Shown: positions 42,952-51,446 of the stretch, in pieces | Layout: every line of letters starts with the position of its first letter | Numbering within the stretch: position 1 is the first letter of the stretch | Assembly (NCBI RefSeq): GCF_015291725.1 | Contig: NZ_CP030038.1 | Location: 4,577,001-4,641,000, forward strand | Direction of reading: 5' to 3' | From: Bradyrhizobium sp. CCBAU 51765 | GTDB taxonomy: Bacteria; Pseudomonadota; Alphaproteobacteria; Rhizobiales; Xanthobacteraceae | Length of the DNA stretch: 64,000 nt | Position numbers and translations under genes: made by a program | Notes under the pieces: generated by a model | Seen by the model: the letters and a program-made list of their open reading frames with translations, nothing else | Told to the model about the DNA's origin: nothing | Database searches by the model: none

Positions 42952-44922
42952 ATGAAGCGAATCCTGATCGGCCTGAACGTGGCAGCCGTGCTCGGCGCCG
43001 GCGGATGGCTCGGCTTCAATCTCTACGTCCAGCACCGGGCCACCAGCGAGGTCGAGGCAGCCTTCGAGCAGATGCGCTCGGGCGGCGGCAAGGCCCGCCA
43101 CGGCAAGATCACGTTCGAGCTCGCGACCCGGACGCTGACGATCGAGGACATCGCAGTCGATCCCGGCACCCCGTCGCAAGGGCACGTCAAGATCGGCGCC
43201 TTCAGGAGCACCGGCGTCCGCCAGACCGGCGAGACGCGCTTCGCTGCTGACGGCATCGACATCTCGGGCGTCGAGATTGGGTTGGACGAAGTCGGACCCG
43301 GCAAGCTGAAAGTGGCCTACAAGATCCCGCAGGTGACGCTGCGCGACTATGCGGGTCCCCTCCGCGTTCAAAGCGCGCCGGCATCGAGCTCCCTCAGCGA
43401 CATGTACCGGTTCGTGCTCGACCAGTTCGCGAGCGTGACGGCCACGTCCGTGATGATGCCGTCCATCAACATCAGCTTCGACGCCGGCAGCAGCGTCGGC
43501 AGCGGTGAAGTGGTCTATTCCGGCCTCGCGCTGCAAAACCTCGGCCGCGGCAAGGTCGATGCAATGAAGACGGACCGCGCCACCTTCACGATCAACGTGA
43601 CGCAGCCGGGCAAGGCGGACAAGCTGACTGGCGAGATCTCCAGCATCATCGTCAATGATTTCGACTCGACCCCGATCCTCGCCGCGCTCGATCCGCAGAC
43701 GAGCGGTGACGACAGCTACCGCCGGGTCTACCGGCAAATCTCGAGCGGCCCTTATGTGCTCAGATCCGCGCTTGGCCTGCGTATGGATATCGACGGCTTC
43801 GCCATGGAAGACATCGACGTGCAGCCGTCGAAGCTCCATTTGTTCGAGATGTTTGCCATGCTGCCGCAGGACAAGTCGGCCCCGCCAACACAGGCGCAAA
43901 CGCGCGAGCTGATGGAGAAGGTCGCCGGATTCTACGAGGGTATTCGCATCGGCAAGGCCGAGATCGGCAAGACCTCGATTGGCACACCGCAGGGAACAGG
44001 GAAGATCAACGCGATCCGCTACCGGCAGGACGAATTCGCGATCGAGGGCGTCGATGCACCCTCGCCGCAGGGGCAGTTCAAGATGGAGCGCTTCGCGCTC
44101 AAATCCTTCAGCATGCCGAACTTCATGCGCTGGGCCTCCGGTCTCAGCAATCCCGGGCAGCCGCCCTCGCCCGACCAGATGCTGGGCCTGTTCCGGGTGC
44201 TCGAAGGCGCCGAGGTCAAGGGCGTTGTCTCACCCTACAAGAACACGCGCCAATTCGTTACCATCGATACGATCAGCCTGAACTGGGGCCAGCTGGTCGG
44301 CTCGGTCCCCAGCAAGGCCAATCTGGTCGTGAAGATGGTCACGCCCACGGATACCGCCAATCCGGCGCTACGGCCGCTGATCATGGCGGGCGTCGACAAG
44401 CTCGCGATCGACCTTGATCTCGGTGCCGCCTGGACGGAATCGTCGGGCGCGTTCGCGCTCGCGCCGGCGAGCATCGAGCTCGGCGACCTTGCCAAGGCGC
44501 AAGCCCGCTTCGCGCTCGCCAATGTGCCGCGCGGCCTGTTCACCACGACCGACCCAGTGCACGCAATGAGTCAGGCGGCGCAGGTCGAGACCGGCGCGCT
44601 CGAATTCTCCTTGCGCGACGGCGGCGTCGTCGATCTCGTCGTGGCGCAGTTCTCGCGCATGCAGAATGTCAGCCGCGACGCCGCGCGCAACGCCATCGTC
44701 CAGACGATCCGGGCGCAGGGCGAGAGGATCGCGGCCTCCAATGCCGACGTGAGAATGGCGATCGATGCGCTGGCCGGCTTCGTGGAAACGTCGGGGCAGA
44801 CACTGAGCATCAAGCTCACGCCCCGCGCCAAGGTCCCTCTGATGCAATTGATGCAGCTCTCGCAAGGCGACCCGGAGAGCGCGCTGGCGCAGTTCAGGAT
44901 CGAGGCGTCGACGGGGCTGTAG
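42952..44922 (+). CDS. Large membrane-anchored envelope protein, unknown family
   Basis: A 656-residue protein. One N-terminal hydrophobic segment (RILIGLNVAAVLGAGGWLGFNLYV) is followed by a long, mostly beta-rich part with repeating strand patterns such as GKARHGKITFELATRTLTIEDIAVDP, VKIGAFRSTGV and FKMERFALKSFSMPNF. The layout recalls AsmA/DUF945-like envelope proteins, but I cannot name the family. It is probably anchored in the inner membrane and facing the periplasm. GGAG lies 6 bases before the ATG at 42952. Confidence 0.7.
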   Translation: MKRILIGLNVAAVLGAGGWLGFNLYVQHRATSEVEAAFEQMRSGGGKARHGKITFELATRTLTIEDIAVDPGTPSQGHVKIGAFRSTGVRQTGETRFAADGIDISGVEIGLDEVGPGKLKVAYKIPQVTLRDYAGPLRVQSAPASSSLSDMYRFVLDQFASVTATSVMMPSINISFDAGSSVGSGEVVYSGLALQNLGRGKVDAMKTDRATFTINVTQPGKADKLTGEISSIIVNDFDSTPILAALDPQTSGDDSYRRVYRQISSGPYVLRSALGLRMDIDGFAMEDIDVQPSKLHLFEMFAMLPQDKSAPPTQAQTRELMEKVAGFYEGIRIGKAEIGKTSIGTPQGTGKINAIRYRQDEFAIEGVDAPSPQGQFKMERFALKSFSMPNFMRWASGLSNPGQPPSPDQMLGLFRVLEGAEVKGVVSPYKNTRQFVTIDTISLNWGQLVGSVPSKANLVVKMVTPTDTANPALRPLIMAGVDKLAIDLDLGAAWTESSGAFALAPASIELGDLAKAQARFALANVPRGLFTTTDPVHAMSQAAQVETGALEFSLRDGGVVDLVVAQFSRMQNVSRDAARNAIVQTIRAQGERIAASNADVRMAIDALAGFVETSGQTLSIKLTPRAKVPLMQLMQLSQGDPESALAQFRIEASTGL

Positions 44923-44950
44923 GGAAGAGACAGGCGGCTCTCTCCTCCCG

Positions 44951-45039
44951 CGTCATTGCGAGGAGCTCTTGCGACGAAGCAATCCAGACTCGTTCCGCGG
45001 AAAGATTCTGGATTGCTTCGCTGCGCTCGCAATGACGCG
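44951..45039. repeat. Dispersed palindrome (GTCATTGCGAGC type), copy 2
   Basis: CGTCATTGCGAGGAGC...GACGAAGCAATCCAG is matched by CTGGATTGCTTCGCTGCGCTCGCAATGACG. It is the same family as 27010-27093 and lies between the convergent unknown gene and aspS. Confidence 0.85.
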
Positions 45040-45086
45040 GAGCAGAGAGCGCGCCTCTCCGTGCACGAGGAGAGGCGTTGCCTCAC

Positions 45087-46859
45087 TCACTTCTGCGGCA
45101 GGTTCACCCGGATGTGCAGCTCGCGGAGCTGCTTGGTGGTGGCTTCCGAGGGCGCGCCCATCAGGAGGTCCATGGCCTGCTGGTTCATCGGGAACAGCGA
45201 GATCTCGCGCAGATTCGTGGTGCCGCACAGCAGCATCACGATGCGGTCGACACCCGCGGCCATGCCGCCATGCGGCGGCGCGCCGTACTGGAAGGCACGG
45301 TACATGCCGCCGAAGCGGTCGACCACTTCCTGCTCGCCGTAACCTGCGATCTCGAACGCCTTCACCATCGCTTCCGGCACGTGGTTGCGGATGCCGCCGG
45401 AGGCGATCTCGTAGCCGTTGCAGGTGATGTCGTACTGGAACGCCTTGATGGTCAGCGGGTCCTGGCCCTTCAGCGCCTCCAGGCCGCCCTGCGGCATCGA
45501 GAACGGGTTGTGCGAGAAGTCGACCTTCTTGTCGTCCTCGTTGTACTCGTACATCGGGAAGTCCACGATCCAGGCGAGTTCGAACCGCTCCTTGTCGGTG
45601 AGGTTCAACTCCTCGCCGACCTTGTTGCGGGCAAGGCCCGAAAACTTCCAGAACTTGTCGGGATCGCCGGCGACGAAGAAGGCGGCATCGCCCTCCTTCA
45701 CGCCGAGTTGCGCGCGGATCGCGGCGGTGCGCTCAGGCCCGATATTGTTCGCAAGCGGGCCTGCGCCCTCACCGCCCTCGCGCCACATGATGTAGCCGAG
45801 ACCGGGCTGGCCTTCGCCTTGCGCCCAGGAGTTCATGCGGTCGCAGAACGCGCGGCTGCCGCCGCCCGGTGCCGGGATCGCCCAGACCTGGTTCTTGGGA
45901 TCCTCGAGCATGCGCGCGAACACCTTGAAGCCGGAGCCGCGGAAGTGCTCCGAGACGTCCTGCATCTCGATCGGGTTGCGCAGGTCCGGCTTGTCGCTGC
46001 CATATTTGCGCAGCGCCTCCGCAAACGGAATGCGGCGCCAATTCTTGCTCACCGGCTTGCCCTTGGCGAACTCCTCGAACACGCCGGTGATCACGGGCTC
46101 CATCGCCGCGAACACGTCTTCCTGCGTCACGAAGCTCAGCTCGACGTCGAGCTGGTAGAACTCGCCCGGCAGCCGGTCGGCGCGCGGGTCCTCGTCGCGG
46201 AAGCAGGGCGCGATCTGGAAATACCGATCAAAGCCCGACATCATCAAGAGCTGCTTGTACTGCTGCGGCGCCTGCGGCAGCGCGTAGAACTTGCCGGGAT
46301 GGATGCGCGAGGGCACCAGGAAGTCGCGTGCGCCTTCCGGCGAGGACGCGGTCAGGATCGGCGTGTTGAACTCGAAGAAGCCCTGCCCCTCCATCCGCCG
46401 ACGCATCGACTTGATGATCTCGACGCGCGTCATGATGTTCTGGTGCAGCTTCTCGCGACGCAGATCCAGGAAGCGATATTTGAGGCGGATGTCCTCCGGA
46501 TATTCCTGGTCGCCGAACACCGGCAGCGGCAGGTCGCCGGCGGGGCCCAGCACCTCGATCTCGCTGACATAGACCTCGACCTTGCCGGTCGGCAGATCGT
46601 CATTGTCGGTACCATCGGGGCGGCGGCGGACCTTGCCGTCCATCTTGACCACGAATTCCGAGCGCAGCTTTTCGGCCAGCGAGAACGCCGGCGAGTCCGG
46701 GTCGACCACGCACTGGGTCAGCCCGTAATGGTCGCGCAGGTCGATGAACAGCACGCCGCCATGGTCGCGAACGCGATGGACCCAGCCCGAGAGGCGGATC
46801 GTCTCGCCGATGTTGCTCTCGCGGAGCGCGCCGCATGTATGTGACCGGTAGCGATGCAT
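45087..46859 (-). CDS. aspS: Aspartyl-tRNA synthetase
   Basis: A 590-residue class II synthetase that charges tRNA with Asp. The N-terminal OB fold (residues ~1-110) has LSGWVHRVRDHGGVLFIDLRDHYG. The catalytic part has FRDEDPRADRLPGEFYQLDVE (motif 2), an insertion (GAD) domain typical of bacteria, and GGMAAGVDRIVMLL (motif 3). The start at 46859 has GGGA 5 bases upstream. The nondiscriminating or discriminating type cannot be settled by eye. It is divergent from selO. Confidence 0.96.
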   Translation of the reverse strand: MHRYRSHTCGALRESNIGETIRLSGWVHRVRDHGGVLFIDLRDHYGLTQCVVDPDSPAFSLAEKLRSEFVVKMDGKVRRRPDGTDNDDLPTGKVEVYVSEIEVLGPAGDLPLPVFGDQEYPEDIRLKYRFLDLRREKLHQNIMTRVEIIKSMRRRMEGQGFFEFNTPILTASSPEGARDFLVPSRIHPGKFYALPQAPQQYKQLLMMSGFDRYFQIAPCFRDEDPRADRLPGEFYQLDVELSFVTQEDVFAAMEPVITGVFEEFAKGKPVSKNWRRIPFAEALRKYGSDKPDLRNPIEMQDVSEHFRGSGFKVFARMLEDPKNQVWAIPAPGGGSRAFCDRMNSWAQGEGQPGLGYIMWREGGEGAGPLANNIGPERTAAIRAQLGVKEGDAAFFVAGDPDKFWKFSGLARNKVGEELNLTDKERFELAWIVDFPMYEYNEDDKKVDFSHNPFSMPQGGLEALKGQDPLTIKAFQYDITCNGYEIASGGIRNHVPEAMVKAFEIAGYGEQEVVDRFGGMYRAFQYGAPPHGGMAAGVDRIVMLLCGTTNLREISLFPMNQQAMDLLMGAPSEATTKQLRELHIRVNLPQK

Positions 46860-47048
46860 GGTCGTCCCAAAAATCAATGTCGGAGGATGCGAATCGAACG
46901 GCCTGTCATGGCCGGTCCGAAGTTGCGGCAGGGTTTACCTCGCTAGGACCAAGGCGGCAACCAAGGGAACGCCCTGTTTTGGGCTGGAAGTGCCCATTTT
47001 CAGGGGCCGAGCCTTTGCCATCAGGCGTTCCAGCCCTATCTTGAGCGT

Positions 47049-48521
47049 ATGACGGTACATTTCCCCTTCCAGAACTCCTATTCGGCGCTGCCGGACAGCT
47101 TCTTCGCCCGCGTCGCACCGACCCCGGTCGCCGCGCCCCGGCTGATCAAGCTGAACCGGCCGCTGGCAATCCAGCTCGGGCTGGATCCGGACCTGCTGGA
47201 AACCCCTGAGGGTGCCGAGATCCTGGCCGGCAAGACGGTTCCGGCCGGGGCCGATCCCATCGCCATGGCCTATGCCGGTCACCAGTTCGGGCATTTCGTG
47301 CCCCAGCTCGGCGACGGCCGCGCCATCCTGCTCGGCGAGGTCATCGACAAGGACGGCGTCCGCCGCGACATCCAGCTCAAGGGCTCGGGCCCCACCCCGT
47401 TCTCCCGCCGCGGCGACGGCCGCGCCGCGCTGGGCCCGGTCCTGCGCGAGTACATCGTCAGCGAGGCGATGTACGCGCTCGGCATTCCGACCACGCGCTC
47501 GCTCGCCGCCGTTGTCACCGGCGAGCACGTCATCCGCGAGACCGCGCTGCCCGGCGCGGTGCTGACCCGCGTCGCCTCCAGCCATATCCGCGTCGGCACA
47601 TTCCAGTTCTTCGCCGTCCGCCGCGACACCGAGGCGATCCGCCGGCTCGCCGATCACGTCATCACGCGCCACTATCCGGACCTTCTTCAAGCGGAGCGGC
47701 CGTATCACGATTTGCTTGCCGCCGTCGTCGCGCGCCAGGCCGAGCTCGTGGCGCGCTGGCTGCTGGTCGGCTTCATCCACGGCGTGATGAACACCGACAA
47801 CTCATCGATCTCGGGCGAGACCATCGATTACGGCCCCTGCGCCTTCATGGACGCCTATAACCCCGCGCAGGTCTTCTCCTCGATCGACGAGATGGGCCGC
47901 TACGCCTACGCCAACCAGCCGCGCATCGCACTGTGGAATCTGACGCGCCTCGCCGAATGCCTGCTGCCGCTGTTCTCCGACGAGCAGGAGAAGGCGGTTG
48001 CGGAAGCCCAGGACATTCTCGGCGCCTTCTCCGACCAGTTCAGCACGGCCTATCAGGCCGGCCTGCGCAGGAAGGTCGGCCTGTTCACGGAGCGCGACGG
48101 CGACGAGGCGCTGATCCAGGATCTGCTGGATGCCATGGCGAAGAACCAGGCCGACTTCACCCTCACCTTCCGCAAGCTCGGTGACGCCGCGGCCGATGAC
48201 GGCGCCGACGTGCGCGCGCAGTTCATGGAGCCCGCCGCCTTCGACGAATGGGCCGGCCGCTGGCGCGCGCGCATCGCGCTGGAGCCGCAAGGCGCCGTCG
48301 AACGGCAAGCCGCCATGCACGCGGTCAATCCGATCTTCATCCCGCGCAACCACCGCGTCGAAGCCGTGATCCAGGCCGCGGTGAACGACGACGATTTTGC
48401 GCCGTTCGAGGAATTGGTGAAGGTGCTGGAAAAGCCGTATCAGGACCAGCCGGAGTACGCGGCCTACGCCGATCCGCCGCTGCCGGACCAGCGGGTGCTG
48501 CAGACATTCTGCGGGACGTAG
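47049..48521 (+). CDS. selO: SelO/YdiU protein adenylyltransferase
   Basis: A 490-residue pseudokinase-fold enzyme that transfers AMP to Ser/Thr/Tyr of proteins, shown for relatives to respond to oxidative stress. Landmarks are AYAGHQFGHFVPQLGDGRAILLGE, LKGSGPTPFSRRGDGRAALG, HGVMNTDNSSISGETIDYGPCAFMD (metal site) and NPIFIPRNH. The C-terminus TFCGT has the Cys that is selenocysteine in eukaryotic members (residue 488). It is complete. Confidence 0.94.
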   Translation: MTVHFPFQNSYSALPDSFFARVAPTPVAAPRLIKLNRPLAIQLGLDPDLLETPEGAEILAGKTVPAGADPIAMAYAGHQFGHFVPQLGDGRAILLGEVIDKDGVRRDIQLKGSGPTPFSRRGDGRAALGPVLREYIVSEAMYALGIPTTRSLAAVVTGEHVIRETALPGAVLTRVASSHIRVGTFQFFAVRRDTEAIRRLADHVITRHYPDLLQAERPYHDLLAAVVARQAELVARWLLVGFIHGVMNTDNSSISGETIDYGPCAFMDAYNPAQVFSSIDEMGRYAYANQPRIALWNLTRLAECLLPLFSDEQEKAVAEAQDILGAFSDQFSTAYQAGLRRKVGLFTERDGDEALIQDLLDAMAKNQADFTLTFRKLGDAAADDGADVRAQFMEPAAFDEWAGRWRARIALEPQGAVERQAAMHAVNPIFIPRNHRVEAVIQAAVNDDDFAPFEELVKVLEKPYQDQPEYAAYADPPLPDQRVLQTFCGT

Positions 48522-48535
48522 CAACAAACGCGGTA

Positions 48536-48650
48536 CGTAGGGTGGATTAGCCCTCGGCTGCGCAAAGCGCAGTCCGCTGGCGCAATCCACCACTTCTCTC
48601 AACAAGCGGAAAGTAAGGAGGTGGATTACGCTTCGCTAATCCGCCCTACG
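48536..48650. repeat. Dispersed palindrome (GTAGGGTGGATTAG type)
   Basis: CGTAGGGTGGATTAGC...CGCAATCCACC and GGTGGATTACGCTTCGCTAATCCGCCCTACG form nested complementary parts. It lies between selO and the phosphoesterase operon. Confidence 0.8.
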
Positions 48651-48678
48651 ACATCCTCGCTTGTGGACGCCGGAACCG

Positions 48679-48696
48679 CTGTCATCAAACTGAAAC
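48679..48696 (+). promoter_or_regulatory. Pho-box-like site
   Basis: CTGTCATCAAACTGAAAC fits the Pho-box layout CTGTCAT-N4-CTGxxAx, with the second half weaker. It lies 73-90 bases before the phosphoesterase start. PhoB control is inferred. Confidence 0.5.
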
Positions 48697-48768
48697 ACAC
48701 GCGCTCTAACCGCCTGTCAGGGTCGTCTTGCCGGAGGCGCCCGTCCTCCAAGAGTCCTGACAAGCGCC

Positions 48769-49617
48769 ATGCCCTTCAAATTCATCCACATCACCGACAC
48801 CCATCTCGCGAACCCCGGCTCGATGCTCTATGGCCTCGACCCGCGCGCCCGGGTGGATGCGGCGATCGCCGACATCAACAAGCATCAGTCCGACGCTGCG
48901 TTTGCGGTCGTGACCGGCGATCTCACCCATTGGGGCGAGGCTGAGTCCTACGCCAACTTCGCCGAGGCGATGGCCGCGCTGAAAATTCCCTACATCGCGA
49001 TGGTCGGCAATCACGACAAGCGCGTCACCTGCCTCGACGCGCTGAAGGCCGCGCCGCGCGATTCCAACGGCTTCGTGCAGGGCACGCGCACCACCGAGCA
49101 CGGCCTGTTCGTCTTCCTCGACACCCTGGACGAGACCAGCCATGCCGGCGAGATGTGCGCCAAGCGCCTCGACTGGCTGGCGAGCACGCTCGCGGCTGCG
49201 CCCGCGGACATGCCGCTCGTCGTGTTCATGCACCATCCGCCCTTCCCGGTCGGCGTGCACGCGATGGACGAGATCGGGCTGAAGCAGAGCGCGGAATTCG
49301 CCGAGGTGATCGCGCCTTATCGTGCGCGCATCCGCCATCTCTTCTTCGGCCATGTGCACCGGCCGATCTTCGGCAGCTGGGGCAGGATCCCGTTCTCGAC
49401 CCTGCGCGGCACCAACCATCAGGTCTGGTTCGAGCTCGACCAGAGCGCGACGCACCTCGCCAGCCACGAGCCGCCGGCCTACGGCGTCGTGCTGATCGAC
49501 GACGAGAATCTCGTCGTGCACAGCCACGACTTCCTCGACCAGAGTCTGCGCTTCCCCTTCGCGCCGCCGGCGGGAGTGGACGGCCGCGACTACGCGCTCA
49601 ACTTCCGAGCGCCATGA
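48769..49617 (+). CDS. Metallophosphoesterase, GpdQ/CpdA-like
   Basis: A 282-residue cytoplasmic phosphodiesterase. Metal-binding motifs in order are FIHITDTHLA, VVTGDLTHWG, MVGNHDKR, VFMHHPP and FFGHVHRP. This fits class III cyclic-nucleotide or glycerophosphodiester phosphodiesterases (CpdA, GpdQ). Followed directly by two Ugp-like permease genes and a binding-protein gene, it probably releases glycerol-3-phosphate or alcohols from imported glycerophosphodiesters. A Pho-box-like site lies upstream. Confidence 0.88.
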   Translation: MPFKFIHITDTHLANPGSMLYGLDPRARVDAAIADINKHQSDAAFAVVTGDLTHWGEAESYANFAEAMAALKIPYIAMVGNHDKRVTCLDALKAAPRDSNGFVQGTRTTEHGLFVFLDTLDETSHAGEMCAKRLDWLASTLAAAPADMPLVVFMHHPPFPVGVHAMDEIGLKQSAEFAEVIAPYRARIRHLFFGHVHRPIFGSWGRIPFSTLRGTNHQVWFELDQSATHLASHEPPAYGVVLIDDENLVVHSHDFLDQSLRFPFAPPAGVDGRDYALNFRAP

Positions 49618-49618
49618 G

Positions 49619-50569
49619 ATGAGCCTCGCTGAACCCGCGGCTCTCCCGGTCGCGACTTCGGCGGCACCGCGTCTGCACGTCCTGAAGCGGTTCTCCAACC
49701 GCTTCAAAGCCTCGTTGCCCGCCTACCTGCTGCTGCTGCCCTCGCTGGTCTTCCTCGCGCTGTTCACCTATGGCGCGATGGGCCGCGTGCTCATCGATGC
49801 GCTCTATCAGCGCGCCACACCGAAGGCGCCGCTGCGCTTTGTCGGTCTCGACAATATCGCATCGGTGCTGGCGGATCCTGGCTTCACCGGCGCCGTCGTC
49901 AACAACCTGATCTACGCCGTGGGCACGGCGGTGCCGAGCATCGCCCTCGCGCTGCTGTTCGCGCTGGCGCTTGCGCGCACCCATGCCGTGAACAGCGCGC
50001 TGCGCGCCGCGCTGTTCCTGCCGGTGCTGATTCCGATGGTCGCGGCATCAGCGCTGTTCCTGTTCATCTTCCTGCCCAATGTCGGCCTGCTCGACTATTA
50101 CATCGGCCGGCTGCTTCCGGTGCTGCCGAACTGGCTCGGCGACCCCGACATCGCGCTTTACGCGATCATGATCATCACGATCTGGAAGAACGCCGGCTAT
50201 TACATGCTGTTCTTCCTCGCCGGCCTCCAGGCCGTGCCCGAGGACGTGATGGAAGCCGCGCATCTCGACGGCGCGGGCCCATATCAGCGCCTGCGCCATA
50301 TCATCCTGCCGGAGCTCAAGCCCACCTTCCTGTTCGTCACCGTCATCGCGATCCTCAACGCGGTGACGCAGGTCGACCACGTCTTCGTCATGACCCAGGG
50401 CGGGCCGTCCAATTCGACCAGTCTGGTGCTGTTCTACATCTATCAGCAGGCGGTGGAGCACTACGACATCGGCAAGGCCTCGGCGGCGACGCTGCTGACG
50501 CTGGCAGCGCTGATGGGCCTCACCGCGCTCTCCTTCCGGACCATGGCGAACCGCGAGGGCGGGTCATGA
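49619..50569 (+). CDS. ABC sugar/glycerol-3-phosphate transporter permease (UgpA-like)
   Basis: A 316-residue inner-membrane permease with about six helices. The first lies at LPAYLLLLPSLVFLALFTYGAM. The conserved cytoplasmic EAA loop reads EDVMEAAHLDGAGPYQRLRHIILPEL, where it contacts the ATPase. This is the MalF/UgpA class. It starts 2 bases after the phosphoesterase stop and overlaps the next permease by 4 bases. No ATPase gene lies in this operon. Confidence 0.9.
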   Translation: MSLAEPAALPVATSAAPRLHVLKRFSNRFKASLPAYLLLLPSLVFLALFTYGAMGRVLIDALYQRATPKAPLRFVGLDNIASVLADPGFTGAVVNNLIYAVGTAVPSIALALLFALALARTHAVNSALRAALFLPVLIPMVAASALFLFIFLPNVGLLDYYIGRLLPVLPNWLGDPDIALYAIMIITIWKNAGYYMLFFLAGLQAVPEDVMEAAHLDGAGPYQRLRHIILPELKPTFLFVTVIAILNAVTQVDHVFVMTQGGPSNSTSLVLFYIYQQAVEHYDIGKASAATLLTLAALMGLTALSFRTMANREGGS

Positions 50570-51435
50570 AGCTGTTCGACCGCCTGTTCAGGGACGCCCC
50601 GCTCGCCACAAGGAGCGAGATCACGCCCAAGCTCGGCCTTCTGCTGACCGTGCTGCTTGCGATGGTCTGGCTCATCCCGTTCCTGTGGATGGTCGTGGCG
50701 ACGCTGCGCCCGGCCTCCGACGGCATCAACGCCATGGCCGAGCTGATGCCGAGCCTGAAGCCGACGCTCGACAATGTCAGGGATGCCTGGGAGATCGGCG
50801 ATTTCCCGCGCTACACCCTCAACACCACGATCATCTGCACCGGCATCCTGCTGGTGCAGTTCGTCACGATCACGCTGGCGGGCTTTGCCTTCGCCCGCCT
50901 CGACTTCGCCGGCAAGACGCCGATCTTCTACCTGTTCCTGATGCAGCTGATGCTGGTGCCGGTGCTGCTGATCGTGCCGAACCTGTCGCTGGTGGCGCAG
51001 CTCGGCCTCTACGACACGCTCGCCGGCGTGATGATGCCGTTCTTCGCCTCCGCCTTCGGCACCTTCCTGATGCGTCAGGCCTTCGAGGCTATCCCGACCG
51101 AGCTGGAGGACGCCGCCTTGATCGACGGCGCCAGCCTGCTCCAGCGCATCCGCCACATCTACGTGCCGCTGTCGATGCCGAGCTTCTCGGCGTTCGCCAT
51201 CATCTCGGTGACCAGCCACTGGAACGACTTCCTGTGGCCGCTGATGGTGATCAATTCGCCGGACAAGCGTCCGCTCACGGTCGGCCTCTCGGTCTTCACC
51301 AAGACCGCCGAAGGCACGCAGGCCTGGGGCACCATCGCCGCGGGCACGCTGATGGTGATCGCGCCGCTGCTCGTCACCTTCCTGATCTTTCAGAAACGCT
51401 TCATCAGCTCTTTCGTCACCTCAGGCATCAAATAG
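50566..51435 (+). CDS. ABC sugar/glycerol-3-phosphate transporter permease (UgpE-like)
   Basis: A 289-residue MalG/UgpE-type permease with six predicted helices. The EAA loop reads EDAALIDGASLLQRIRHIYVPLSMP. It begins with the ATGA overlap of the first permease. WNDFLWPLMVI is typical for this class. It pairs with UgpA-like to form the membrane channel. Confidence 0.9.
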   Translation: MKLFDRLFRDAPLATRSEITPKLGLLLTVLLAMVWLIPFLWMVVATLRPASDGINAMAELMPSLKPTLDNVRDAWEIGDFPRYTLNTTIICTGILLVQFVTITLAGFAFARLDFAGKTPIFYLFLMQLMLVPVLLIVPNLSLVAQLGLYDTLAGVMMPFFASAFGTFLMRQAFEAIPTELEDAALIDGASLLQRIRHIYVPLSMPSFSAFAIISVTSHWNDFLWPLMVINSPDKRPLTVGLSVFTKTAEGTQAWGTIAAGTLMVIAPLLVTFLIFQKRFISSFVTSGIK

Positions 51436-51446
51436 GAGATTTTCCG

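Noticed and set aside
45078..46844. 588-codon open frame antisense to aspS
   Set aside because: It is an exact shadow of a highly conserved gene, with no start site or motif of its own.
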